In this document: positions 51,519 to 60,132 of the stretch, piece after piece | How the letters are laid out: each line of letters begins with the position of its first letter | Position numbering within the stretch: the stretch's first letter is position 1 | Source of the DNA: Lewinellaceae bacterium | GTDB taxonomy: Bacteria; Bacteroidota; Bacteroidia; Chitinophagales; Saprospiraceae | Assembly: GCA_020636315.1 (NCBI GenBank) | Contig: JACJYA010000008.1 | Location: 1-64,000 of the forward strand | Direction of reading: 5' to 3' | DNA length: 64,000 nucleotides | Notes under the pieces: generated by a model | The model's database searches: none | What the model was told of the DNA's origin: nothing | Seen by the model: the letters and a program-made list of their open reading frames with translations, nothing else | Position numbers and translations under genes: made by a program

Positions 51519-54500
51519 TTATTGCTCTTCCTGCCCTTCCATCATCCGCAGCAGGCCGCACAGAGGTATCTCCTCCCATCCGCGGCCGCGGCTCAGTTCA
51601 AAATCCAGTTCATAGAGCCGGCGTTCCAGCAGAAAAGTATCCTGCAGAATGTCCCAGTCTTCTTTAGAAGGAGGGATCAGGCCGGCCTTTCTGGCCTCGG
51701 GCAGATAGCCATTCAGGAAGGCCGTTTTCATGCCGTCAAACCAGGCTTCCATCCAGGGAAGCCAGGGGCTTTCTCCCAGCTTTCCATACCCTTCCTCCAC
51801 ATCGAGGGCCGCCAAGGCAGCGTAGTACAGGGAGCTGATGAGGCTCGACAGGTCGCTCATCGGCGGCTTTTTCAGGCGCAATTCGCTGAAGCTCCGCGTG
51901 CGGTCGCCCTCAAAATCAAAGAGAATGAATTCCTTGCCGGTAAACAGCACTTTCTCCAGTTGCAGGTCGCCATGAATGCGCACCTTCAGTGCGTCCATCT
52001 TGTGGTCGTAGATGCGCCGGAGCCGGCTCTGGATTACTTTGCGCTGCTCCAGTATCAGCTCGCTTCCCGGGAGTTTTTCCCGGTTCTTGCTCAGCCGCTG
52101 AAAGGTGGAGCGAAGCTGAGACTGCCAGGCGGAATACAGTGAACGCTGGTAGTGGAGGGAAAAAGGCTCGGGCCGGAAATCGGGTGTAGCTTCATCTATC
52201 AGGCCGGTGTGCAGGGCGGCCACTGTTTCCCCCAGCAGCTGCGCCCGGTGCAGGGCCATATCGCCGACCAGTTCTTCCCACTGTTTTTCCAGGGGAGCAC
52301 CGGCCTCCGGATGCTCCTCCGGGATGATGCATTGTTCGGGGTTTGACTGCACCCGCTCCAGGAAGCGGCGGGACACATCGTAGAAATACTGCCAGGCAGA
52401 CCCCTGATTGGAAAGATAGGGCTGCAACATGGCTAAGATGTAGGGAGCGCCCTGCCCCCGGCCGAACTGCAGATGGCTGAGGTAGCCCGGAACGGGCAAG
52501 CCGTTGCCGCCTCCGTGCCGGTTGATCTCCAGTTCAGGGTTGAGGCTGTCATCAATCCGGCGGAATATCTTCAGGAAATAGCGGTTGCCATAGGCCAGGT
52601 TGATGTTGTCGCCGGAAGTTTCCACCAGGCGGGCCGGCGGTACGTCCTCGAAGCGTTCCCAGCTAAAACCATTACTCCGGATGAAACGGTAATGCAGGGG
52701 CGCCCGCCCGGTATCCGACAGCAGGTTGCGCAGCAGATAGTTCCGGAATGCGGGGCTCACATCCGCCTCGAAAAGATAGCCCTGCTGAGAAACGCCCGAC
52801 AGGCGGGCCAGTATCTGGCTGGAAGATGGAGCATTGGGTTGCTGCCGGGGGTCGCCCTTCCGCATGGCGATGGGAAGGAATACCCGTTCCGGGAATCCTT
52901 CCGTGAAAAACAATTTCAGGATCAACAGAAGGGAGCGCCCTCCTTCGTAGATGACCGGCTGTGCGTGCTCGATCTCCAGGTGGTCCAGTTTGCGCCCCGG
53001 GAAATTGTATCCCGGGCTTCGGGCCAGAAAAGCAGGAAGGACTTTTACGGCCAGGATCTCCGCCCCCTTCCCTACGGCCAGTTGCATCCAGTCTTCCGGC
53101 ACCCACTCCAGGCCGGGGATCGCCTCTTCCTCTGCTCCCCTACCCGATTCGGGTTCCAGGGCAAACCAGTAATAACCATAAGGGCCCAGGGTAAAACGGT
53201 TGAGGCCCCGCTCCAGAGGAGGGAAACGGGTCTGGCCGAAAACCTCCACCGGCGTATATTGCTCGAAATCCGGGAGCTCGAGGTCAACGACCTGAGAATG
53301 GCGGCTCAGGTTGGCCACCACCAGCAAATGTTCCTCTTCATAAGAACGGGTGAAAGCCAGCACCTTGGAATTCTCGGGAGAGAGGAACTGTATATTTCCA
53401 CGCCCGAAAGCCTGGTACCGCTTCCGGATGCCGATGATCCGTTTCATCCACCACAGCAAGGAAGATGGGTTGTTCTGCTGCACTTCCACATTTACCGTAG
53501 CATGGTGGTATTCCGGATCATTGATCAAAGGCAGGTAAAGAGAATGCGGGTGGGCCTTCGAAAAACCGGCGTTGCGGTCCAGGTTCCATTGCATAGGAGT
53601 GCGCACCCCGTCTCTGTCGCCGAGGTGGACGTTGTCTCCCATCCCGATCTCGTCTCCGTAGTACAACACGGGCGTGCCGGGCAGGGAGAACAACAGGCAG
53701 TTCATGAGCTCTATCTTGAGGCGGTTGTTGTCGAGCAGAGGGGCCAGGCGGTGACGGATGCCGAGGTTGATGCGGGAAAGTGCGTCTTTATTGTAAGCCC
53801 GGTACATATAGTCCCGTTCTTCGTCCGTTACCATCTCCAGGGTCAGTTCATCGTGGTTGCGCAGGAAAATGCCCCACTGGCAATTGTCCGGGATGTCCGG
53901 GGTCTGGTCGATGATATCGATGATGGGATAGCGGTCCTCCATTTTGATGGACATGAACATGCGGGGCATGATGGGAAAGTGGTAGTTCATGTTGCACTCG
54001 TCCCCCTCCCCGAAATAGGCGGCGGAATCTTCGGGCCACATATTGGCTTCGGCCAGCAACAGGATGTCCTCTTTTCTGGCATCGACATGAGCGCGCAGTT
54101 TCTTGAGGAAGGCATGCGTTTCGGGCAGGTTCTCACAATTGGTGCCCTCGCGTTCAAACAGGTAGGGAATGGCATCCAGCCGGAAACCGTCCACTCCCAT
54201 ATCGACCCAGAAATCGATGATCCGGAAGATCTCTTTCTGCACCTCCGGAGAGTCGAAGTTCAGGTCGGGCTGATGCGCGTAGAAACGGTGCCAGTAGTAG
54301 GCTTCGGCCACCGGGTCCCAGGCCCAGTTGGAATTTTCAAAATCCTGGAAAATGATGCGCACCTCTTTATACTTTTCGGTGGTATCGCTCCACACGTAAT
54401 AGTTGCGCTCTTTACTGCCCGGCGGCGCTTTGCGGGCCCGCAGGAACCAGGGGTGCTGGTCGGAGGTGTGATTGATCACCAGCTCGGTAATGACCTTCAT

Positions 54501-54800
54501 ACCCCTTTCATGGGCCATATCCAACAGGATCTGAAAATCTTCCAGAGAGCCGTAATCGGGATTAATGCTGTAATAATCGGAGATGTCATAGCCCCCGTCG
54601 CGTTGGGGAGAAGGGTAGAACGGCAGGAGCCAGATGGCCGTCACTCCCAGTTCATGGAGGTAATCCAGGCGTTCGATGAGGCCTTTAAAATCGCCAATGC
54701 CATCGGCGTTGCTGTCGGCAAATGCTTTAATGTGTAACTCATAAATAACGGCGTCTTTATACCACAAGGCGCCTTGGGTGTCCTTTAGTTCTTTAGCCAT
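51519..54800 (-). CDS. treS: Trehalose synthase-maltokinase fusion
   Basis: 1093-aa bifunctional enzyme. Residues 1-560 are a GH13 trehalose synthase (maltose alpha-D-glucosyltransferase) that interconverts maltose and trehalose: VINHTSDQHPWF (region I), GFRLDAIPY with nucleophile Asp209 (region II), LLAEANMW with acid/base Glu251, and FLRNHDELTLEM (region IV). A beta-sandwich follows. From about 690 to 1080 is a maltokinase (Pep2/Mak) of aminoglycoside-kinase fold with IHGDLQLEKVLFTG and FILFDFEGDRTRSF as catalytic and Mg2+ motifs, giving maltose-1-phosphate, normally used by GlgE. No glgE lies in the window. Confidence 0.95.
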   Translation of the reverse strand: MAKELKDTQGALWYKDAVIYELHIKAFADSNADGIGDFKGLIERLDYLHELGVTAIWLLPFYPSPQRDGGYDISDYYSINPDYGSLEDFQILLDMAHERGMKVITELVINHTSDQHPWFLRARKAPPGSKERNYYVWSDTTEKYKEVRIIFQDFENSNWAWDPVAEAYYWHRFYAHQPDLNFDSPEVQKEIFRIIDFWVDMGVDGFRLDAIPYLFEREGTNCENLPETHAFLKKLRAHVDARKEDILLLAEANMWPEDSAAYFGEGDECNMNYHFPIMPRMFMSIKMEDRYPIIDIIDQTPDIPDNCQWGIFLRNHDELTLEMVTDEERDYMYRAYNKDALSRINLGIRHRLAPLLDNNRLKIELMNCLLFSLPGTPVLYYGDEIGMGDNVHLGDRDGVRTPMQWNLDRNAGFSKAHPHSLYLPLINDPEYHHATVNVEVQQNNPSSLLWWMKRIIGIRKRYQAFGRGNIQFLSPENSKVLAFTRSYEEEHLLVVANLSRHSQVVDLELPDFEQYTPVEVFGQTRFPPLERGLNRFTLGPYGYYWFALEPESGRGAEEEAIPGLEWVPEDWMQLAVGKGAEILAVKVLPAFLARSPGYNFPGRKLDHLEIEHAQPVIYEGGRSLLLILKLFFTEGFPERVFLPIAMRKGDPRQQPNAPSSSQILARLSGVSQQGYLFEADVSPAFRNYLLRNLLSDTGRAPLHYRFIRSNGFSWERFEDVPPARLVETSGDNINLAYGNRYFLKIFRRIDDSLNPELEINRHGGGNGLPVPGYLSHLQFGRGQGAPYILAMLQPYLSNQGSAWQYFYDVSRRFLERVQSNPEQCIIPEEHPEAGAPLEKQWEELVGDMALHRAQLLGETVAALHTGLIDEATPDFRPEPFSLHYQRSLYSAWQSQLRSTFQRLSKNREKLPGSELILEQRKVIQSRLRRIYDHKMDALKVRIHGDLQLEKVLFTGKEFILFDFEGDRTRSFSELRLKKPPMSDLSSLISSLYYAALAALDVEEGYGKLGESPWLPWMEAWFDGMKTAFLNGYLPEARKAGLIPPSKEDWDILQDTFLLERRLYELDFELSRGRGWEEIPLCGLLRMMEGQEEQ

Positions 54801-54892
54801 GCGTTCGAAAAATTAGGGATAGGGCCGGCAGAAAATAAGAAATGCCCTTTACAATAAAAAAGAAAGCAGGCGGATTTGTTTACAAAAGCCGA

Positions 54893-56185
54893 TTATCCAT
54901 TGAGGAGGTAATAAGTTGCCACTCCGGCGAAATAGCCCAGCAAAGCCAGCCAGCTGACCCGTTTCAGGTACCAGATAAATTCGATGCGGAGGATACCCAT
55001 GATGGCCACCCCGGCAGCCGACCCGATGATCAGTACGCTGCCTCCCGTGCCGGCGCAATAAGCCAGCAATTCCCAGAATTTGCTGTCCGGAGGCTGAACG
55101 CTCAGCGGATACATGCCCATGGCGCCGGCCACCAGCGGCACATTATCCACCACTGAAGACAGCAGGCCGATGAGGATATTGACCGTGTAAATGCTTCCGA
55201 AAGTGGTATCCAGGGCGGTGGCCAGCTGCTCCAGGTAGCCGGCCGTTTCCAGAGCGGCCACAGCCAGCAGGATGCCCAGAAAAAAAAGCACGCTGGAAAC
55301 GTCGATGCGATGAAGGACTTCTACAACGGTGCGCTTGCTTTCATAAGTCTTTCTGCCGTTGCGGACTTCCGTTACCACCCAAAGCACTCCCAGGCCCAGC
55401 AGGACCCCCATGAACGGTGGCAAATGAGTGATGCTCTTGAACACCGGGACAAACAGCAGAGCGCCCACTCCCAGTGCGAGGATCAGCTTTTTCTCAAAAT
55501 CCCCGGCTGCATCTTCTTCCGTTTCCGGAAGCACTCTTTCCGGCCGGCGAAGGTTGTCTTTCAACATGAAGGAAGCAACTGCCAGAGGGGCCAGCAGGCA
55601 TAAAATACTCGGCAGGAATACTTCTTTTACGATATTCAACGCAGTGACCTGCCCGCCGATCCACAACATGATGGTGGTCACATCACCGATCGGAGACCAG
55701 GCCCCGCCGGCATTGGCAGCGATGACGACCATGCCGGCAAAAAACCACAGGTCTTCTTTCTTGTGGATCAGCTTGCGCAGCAGAGCCGCCATGACAATAG
55801 CGGTGGTGAGGTTATCCAGTGCCGCAGAGAGAAAAAACGTCAGGAAGCTCAGCCCCCAGAGCAGCTTGGCCTTGTGCTCCGTTTGCACCTTGTCGGTAAT
55901 GATGCTGAACCCTTCATGGATGTCGATCAGTTCCACGATGGTCATTGCACCCAGCAGGAAAAACAAAATGCTGGCAATATCCCCAAGATGCTCCAGCAGA
56001 GATTCCTCCGCAAAATGGGATTCCTCCGGGCCGGAACCCTGTCCGTGGCCGGCCACAATGACCAGAAGCGTCCAGCAGGCTACGCCGGTGAGAATGGCGG
56101 AAGCCGACTTATCGACCTTGAGCGGGTGTTCCAGGGCAATGAAAAGATAGCCAATGATGAAAATAACGGGCATTAACAGGTACAT
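54893..56185 (-). CDS. nhaD: NhaD-type Na+/H+ antiporter
   Basis: 430-aa ion-transporter-superfamily antiporter, about 11-12 TM helices. Characteristic segments: LSAALDNLTTAIVMAALLRKL, ANAGGAWSPIGDVTTIMLW (with the Asp/Thr pair for ion binding) and SSVVDNVPLVAGAMGMYPL near 330, plus GTGGSVLIIGSAAGVAIMG at the second re-entrant half. It exports Na+ (and often Li+) in exchange for H+, typical of marine or alkaline habitats. The TreS gene lies 92 bp downstream on the same strand, a pairing consistent with salt/osmotic adaptation. Confidence 0.92.
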   Translation of the reverse strand: MYLLMPVIFIIGYLFIALEHPLKVDKSASAILTGVACWTLLVIVAGHGQGSGPEESHFAEESLLEHLGDIASILFFLLGAMTIVELIDIHEGFSIITDKVQTEHKAKLLWGLSFLTFFLSAALDNLTTAIVMAALLRKLIHKKEDLWFFAGMVVIAANAGGAWSPIGDVTTIMLWIGGQVTALNIVKEVFLPSILCLLAPLAVASFMLKDNLRRPERVLPETEEDAAGDFEKKLILALGVGALLFVPVFKSITHLPPFMGVLLGLGVLWVVTEVRNGRKTYESKRTVVEVLHRIDVSSVLFFLGILLAVAALETAGYLEQLATALDTTFGSIYTVNILIGLLSSVVDNVPLVAGAMGMYPLSVQPPDSKFWELLAYCAGTGGSVLIIGSAAGVAIMGILRIEFIWYLKRVSWLALLGYFAGVATYYLLNG

Positions 56186-56395
56186 CAGGCGTCCGGGTAT
56201 TTGTCAGTGAGAAAAAACCGTCCAAAGAGTGACCCCGGCCCCGGCGAAAGTCACCCTTCAGCTCTCAGTTTTTTCTAAAAAATCACAGCCAGTGACACTT
56301 CCCTTCCCGCCCGGTGACCAATATCATTGAGTGTTTGGAAAAAGGACAATAAAATTTATAGAAAGGAAATGTTCCTTTATTTAAAACTCAGGGAT

Positions 56396-56839
56396 ATGAA
56401 AGCAGGAACCAGATCTTCAGCTTTCGCAAAAACGATGGGCAACCTGTTGTCCATTCTGCTGCTCCTCGTACTCAGCACCTCCTTCCTGAACGCGCCGGCC
56501 GATGGTTATATCGAAAAACCCTTCAGCCTGGAGAATTTTGCCAAAGCTACCGTCGAACTGACGGTGGAACAGCCCGGCGATATCGTCGCAACCGCTGAAT
56601 GGAACCCTAAAAAGGCGGAACTGGCGCTGATCCTATTTGGCCCCGGACAGATGAACTACTACCGGCGCAGCGACGGCAAGAGCCCCCTTGAATTAACCTT
56701 CACCGTAACGGCACAGGATACGGCCGAGGGCAGCGCCTGGCGCCTGAAACTGGTCAACCAATCAGGCGAAAGCGTGGAAGGCATGCTGCGCATCAGTTTT
56801 CCGGAGGGAAGGCCGGCCGCCGGGGAAGTGCTGCAGTAA
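56396..56839 (+). CDS. Exported small beta-sandwich protein, 147 aa
   Basis: Signal-peptide-like N-terminus (MGNLLSILLLLVLSTSFLNAPADG) after a charged start. The mature part (KPFSLENFAKATVELTVEQPGDIVATAEWNPKKAELALILFGPG, FTVTAQDTAEGSAWRLKLVN) has the alternating strand pattern of a pre-peptidase C-terminal (PPC)-like or jelly-roll fold. Function unknown. The start at 56396 (MKAGTRSS) is preferred to an in-frame ATG at 56327. It is followed by a complex hairpin array. Confidence 0.65.
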   Translation: MKAGTRSSAFAKTMGNLLSILLLLVLSTSFLNAPADGYIEKPFSLENFAKATVELTVEQPGDIVATAEWNPKKAELALILFGPGQMNYYRRSDGKSPLELTFTVTAQDTAEGSAWRLKLVNQSGESVEGMLRISFPEGRPAAGEVLQ

Positions 56840-56841
56840 GT

Positions 56842-56970
56842 GGCCGGACAAATTTATTATTATATGATAATTCAAGCGCTAATGGGAAATTAGCGCTTGA
56901 AGGCCATACATTAAGCGGCAATTTCCCATTGCCGCTTAATTTGAGCCAGCCAATCTAAATGTGCCCGGCC
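56842..56970 (+). repeat. Cloverleaf-like structured repeat with complementary loops
   Basis: Outer arms 56842-56856 and 56956-56970 pair at 13 of 15 positions. Inside are two perfect 13-bp hairpins: 56871-56883 with 56889-56901 (loop gggaa) and 56910-56922 with 56928-56940 (loop ttccc). The two loops are exact complements. The first hairpin is shared with the repeat at 51403-51468. It starts 2 bp after a stop codon. Confidence 0.75.
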
Positions 56971-56974
56971 GCTT

Positions 56975-57003
56975 AAAAAAAGCCCCTTCCCGCCATGAAG
57001 GGG
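56975..57003 (-). terminator. Intrinsic terminator for the baeRF gene
   Basis: On the minus strand gaagggg / ccccttc form a 7-bp stem with a 7-nt loop, followed by a run of T (the a-run at 56975-56981). It lies 95 bp beyond the stop of the gene at 57098. Confidence 0.7.
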
Positions 57004-57097
57004 GAAAAGGGCCGGAGGAGTATTTCATGTGTACGACAGAAGAGGCAGGAAGCCTGGAGTACGCTTCTCCAGGCGCGGGATGTTCAGCCCGTTTCAT

Positions 57098-58255
57098 TCA
57101 ATACCTGAACACGGCATTGATATTGGATGCGGGAACAGGCATATCTTCACGTTCCAGGATCTGCACCGCACCTCCCTGGAGGTAGGCCATAACAGCAGCC
57201 ATACCCAGCAGTTCCTGGCTGTTGGGGCGGCGTTTTTCATGGATGGTTATGGAGTTCTTTTCTTCGTCGAAAAGCCCGTAGGTGTGATAGTCTTTATTGA
57301 CATACAGCGCCTCCACCCGCCCGTTGATGGCCGCCGGGATGATCTCCGTCAGGCCGGCCGAAGCCTTATCCTGAGCCATGGCTTCCCGGAAGCTTGTCTT
57401 TTTTTCTTCCTGCTTCTCCCGGTAATAGCGGCCGATAATGGCCCAGGCGCGTTCGTGCAGGGCTACCGGCCCCTCCCCTTCCGGATTCCCGCTGACATTT
57501 TCGTCCAGCAGGTGAGGATATCTGTTCACTTCCCTGTAAAGCGGGACCAGATAATCAACGGCGGCAATCACCATGGGAGGAGTTTCATCGTACAGCATCT
57601 CCATCAGCCCCCGGTCGATCTCCTTGAAGTACTTTTTAATGTCGTCTTTATGGTCGTCCTTACCGGAGGCCTGGCCGTGATAAACCGCTTCCCGGGAGCC
57701 TTGTTTGCCGCGGCGGGCTCCCTGCCCGCTATGGTGCTGCAGATGCTCTTTGACGTCTGACATTTCGAACATTTCTTCCATACTTCCGGGCACAAGGTCA
57801 TCTATCCTGACCGGGGTAATGCTGTGCTGGTGCCCTTCGAAAAAGCGCACCTCGTTCTGGCTCAGGGCCAAAAGGAAAAAACGGCTCTGCCCGGTCAGCA
57901 CCGGCAGTACCGGCCGAAGGTAGAACCGGTTGCCTACAAATACGTAAGGATTGAAATTGACGGGCAGCACTTCCCAAGAGAAGAAGTCTTCGCCAACAAA
58001 AAGGCAAAGGCCGTCCGATAATTCCGTGAAAAACCGTTGGTTTTCCAACAATTCAAACGCTTTCTCAAGATAAGCCCTCGCCTCCTGTTTTTGGAAACCG
58101 TGTTCCTCCAACTGGCGGGAAGCCTCCAGAAGGGCGTTTTTCAACCTCAGCCGGTCTTCCTGGGAATGATTAGCCCTGTAGGTAGGAATAAATACGGAAA
58201 CCAGGTGGTTACCTCTTCGTTCAAACAGATCTTTAAACCTTTTTTCATTAAACAT
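57098..58255 (-). CDS. Bacterial archaeo-eukaryotic release factor (baeRF)-like protein
   Basis: 385-aa cytoplasmic protein. The start, FKDLFERRGNHLVSVFIPTYRANHSQEDRLRLKNAL, then ELSDGLCLFVGEDFFSWEVLPVNFNPYVFVGNRFYLRPVLPVL and FFLLALSQNEVRFFEGH, matches what I recall of baeRF family 3/7 proteins, relatives of eRF1/Pelota. Later segments (PMVIAAVDYLVPLYREVNRYPHL, ALYVNKDYHTYGLFDEE) fit the L30e-like third domain. A long charged, His/Gln/Gly-rich insertion occurs at about 165-210. These proteins are proposed to act on stalled ribosomes or in RNA biology under stress; the evidence for that is mainly contextual. Confidence 0.78.
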   Translation of the reverse strand: MFNEKRFKDLFERRGNHLVSVFIPTYRANHSQEDRLRLKNALLEASRQLEEHGFQKQEARAYLEKAFELLENQRFFTELSDGLCLFVGEDFFSWEVLPVNFNPYVFVGNRFYLRPVLPVLTGQSRFFLLALSQNEVRFFEGHQHSITPVRIDDLVPGSMEEMFEMSDVKEHLQHHSGQGARRGKQGSREAVYHGQASGKDDHKDDIKKYFKEIDRGLMEMLYDETPPMVIAAVDYLVPLYREVNRYPHLLDENVSGNPEGEGPVALHERAWAIIGRYYREKQEEKKTSFREAMAQDKASAGLTEIIPAAINGRVEALYVNKDYHTYGLFDEEKNSITIHEKRRPNSQELLGMAAVMAYLQGGAVQILEREDMPVPASNINAVFRY

Positions 58256-58341
58256 TTAACCTATTTATTTTTTATTTAACTGATTATCAAATATTTAATA
58301 GCCCCATTTTATCTGATGTTCGATTTCTGAAAATAAGATTA

Positions 58342-58593
58342 TCAGGTATATTTCCGCCTCCGCCTGGCTATCAAAACGCCGATCAAAAGCAGGAGGAGGA
58401 CAGCTGCAGCCCATAAGAAAGGTTCCTGATACCATGCAGAATGGCTTGCCCCGTCATATTTCTGGTCACTGTACGGGCTGCTGCCGTATTCAGGCGCCTG
58501 TGCCGACATTTTGGCGATAAATGCCAGCAGGGACAGGGAAAACACCAGAGCCCGGCGCCACAGCTTTCTCCATATTTGCCTTAGAGTTCTCAT
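58342..58593 (-). CDS. Small membrane protein, 83 aa
   Basis: An N-terminal signal or TM segment (RRALVFSLSLLAFIAKMSAQA), a short Ser/Tyr-rich periplasmic stretch (PEYGSSPYSDQKYDG), and a C-terminal TM helix LWAAAVLLLLLIGVLIARRRRK. The layout is like a small sorting/anchor (PEP-CTERM- or LPXTG-like) tail without a recognised sorting motif. Function unknown. Same strand as its neighbours on both sides. Confidence 0.6.
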   Translation of the reverse strand: MRTLRQIWRKLWRRALVFSLSLLAFIAKMSAQAPEYGSSPYSDQKYDGASHSAWYQEPFLWAAAVLLLLLIGVLIARRRRKYT

Positions 58594-58708
58594 TTGTTTT
58601 CTTTTTTAGTTGGGAGATAGCCCCCGCACTGAGGGTACGGGGCAGGCTGTATGGCCCGGAAAAGCGATATCTCCAAAGAAGTGCTCAGGTTTTGGATTGA
58701 AATCCGGT

Positions 58709-59296
58709 TCAGAGTAACAAGCCCACGGACAGGTACAACAGGTTATTCCGGCTTCTGGCATTACCATCGTTAAAGGCATCGCTCATCCCCCATTCGTGGT
58801 GGAGGTCCAGGGTGAGCAGGCCGAAGTCAACGCCTATTCCGGCATTCAGCCCCCAGCCGGCTTTTTTAAATTCCACCTCTTCGTTGCCGAATATCTGTTT
58901 GTTGGAGTCGGCGATGTAGGTCAGGTTGGGGCCACCGTAAATCCTCAGTGCGTTGCGTACATCGGAAATCAGGTCAATTCCCACCATTACCGGTACTTTA
59001 AGGCCCTTCACTTCGGTTTTGCGCTCATCCACCAAAACATCAATTGCATCTGTCTGGTAAATGTTAACCTTGTTATTCACCTGAAAGTACATGACACCAG
59101 GCTCAATATATACCTGATCTCCAAACCGCAGCCCGATACCTGCCTGCAGGCCGGCGCTGCCATCGATACTTTTGTCTGCAAAGTTCTCATCATACCTGGA
59201 AAAATTCACTCCGGCAACCGGATGCAGGCGCATCTGGGCCCAGCTCATGCTAATGGCGGCTACCAGAATCAAAGTCGTGGTGATTAGCTTTTTCAT
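58709..59296 (-). CDS. Outer-membrane beta-barrel protein
   Basis: 195-aa porin-like protein. Signal peptide MKKLITTTLILVAAISMSWA-Q, then alternating strands such as LHPVAGVNFSRYDEN, LQAGIGLRFGDQVYIEPGVMYFQ, GLNAGIGVDFGLLTLDLHHEWG, ending LLYLSVGLLL with a hydrophobic C-terminal residue. Matches the PorT/OMP_b-brl type of eight-stranded barrels. Specific role unknown. Confidence 0.8.
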   Translation of the reverse strand: MKKLITTTLILVAAISMSWAQMRLHPVAGVNFSRYDENFADKSIDGSAGLQAGIGLRFGDQVYIEPGVMYFQVNNKVNIYQTDAIDVLVDERKTEVKGLKVPVMVGIDLISDVRNALRIYGGPNLTYIADSNKQIFGNEEVEFKKAGWGLNAGIGVDFGLLTLDLHHEWGMSDAFNDGNARSRNNLLYLSVGLLL

Positions 59297-59538
59297 AACG
59301 ATTTATTTTATGTTTTTTCGTTTGTTATCTAACGGGTTGGGCTTGCCTCGTGTTCGAATCGGGGTGCGATTCCTATTTGCCGGGTTTAGGGCTATTCCAG
59401 AACTGATCTGGGTTTAGAGCAGCCGTTGCCCGAAGGGGATTAGGCTTTGCGGAAGCTGGCAGGCAACCAAACTAAGGGCCCGGATAGCTTGGGGCATTTT
59501 CGCTCAACATACTCCCTTACTGAGTGTTTAAAGCATGT

Positions 59539-60114
59539 ATGAAAATCGAATTCAGAAACATTACATCGCAGTACATCCGGGAGTGTTTTATGAAAGCTTA
59601 CGAAGGCTTCCCGGAAGTTCATTCCCATCCCCTGATCGTCCGGCAACAACCCATGAATGTGACGACCATGCAGGCGCAGCCCGTGGCCAGCTTATCCTTC
59701 TTTAGCAAAAAGAACCGGAAATACATCATCCGGCTGAATGATAACCTGCACCTCAAAGACCAGATCCGTGTCCATGAACTACCGGAAGATGTACTGGTGG
59801 GGTGGTTTGCTCATGAACTGGGGCACATCATCGACTACCTGCCCCGCACGGCCGGCAACCTGCTGAAGTTCGGCATCGGTTACCTGATCTTCCCCAACTT
59901 CAGGATCGGAGCAGAGCGTAAGGCCGACATTTACGCCATCGCCCGGGGATTTTCCGCCCCGATCATCGCCACTAAAAAATATATCCTGGAAAAATCTAAC
60001 CTGCCGGACCGCTACAAGACCCGGATCGAGCGCTACTACATGTCAGCTGACGAGGTGGCGATAATGGTGCAGAAAAGGGAAAAGGAGCACCTCAGGATGG
60101 ATAAACTGATCTAA
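59539..60114 (+). CDS. Putative zinc metallopeptidase-like protein
   Basis: 191-aa protein with an HExxH-like motif, GWFAHELGHIIDY (residues about 93-105), followed by a basic, hydrophobic segment (LLKFGIGYLIFPNFRIGAERKADIYAIARGF). The Glu/Asp in GAERKADIYA could be the third zinc ligand of a gluzincin-type site. No signal peptide. The ATG at 59539 is preferred to the GTG at 59524. It may be an intracellular or membrane-associated protease domain; substrates are unknown. Confidence 0.7.
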   Translation: MKIEFRNITSQYIRECFMKAYEGFPEVHSHPLIVRQQPMNVTTMQAQPVASLSFFSKKNRKYIIRLNDNLHLKDQIRVHELPEDVLVGWFAHELGHIIDYLPRTAGNLLKFGIGYLIFPNFRIGAERKADIYAIARGFSAPIIATKKYILEKSNLPDRYKTRIERYYMSADEVAIMVQKREKEHLRMDKLI

Positions 60115-60132
60115 CCCGGGCCATGCAGGGTT

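Noticed and set aside
52473..54737. 754-codon open frame opposite the TreS gene
   Set aside because: The + strand product is a His/Val/Gln-rich shadow with no motif; the minus-strand TreS-maltokinase has all catalytic residues.
59345..59380. tRNA-like T-arm (gttcgaatc near 59352)
   Set aside because: No acceptor stem, D-arm or anticodon arm could be built around it.
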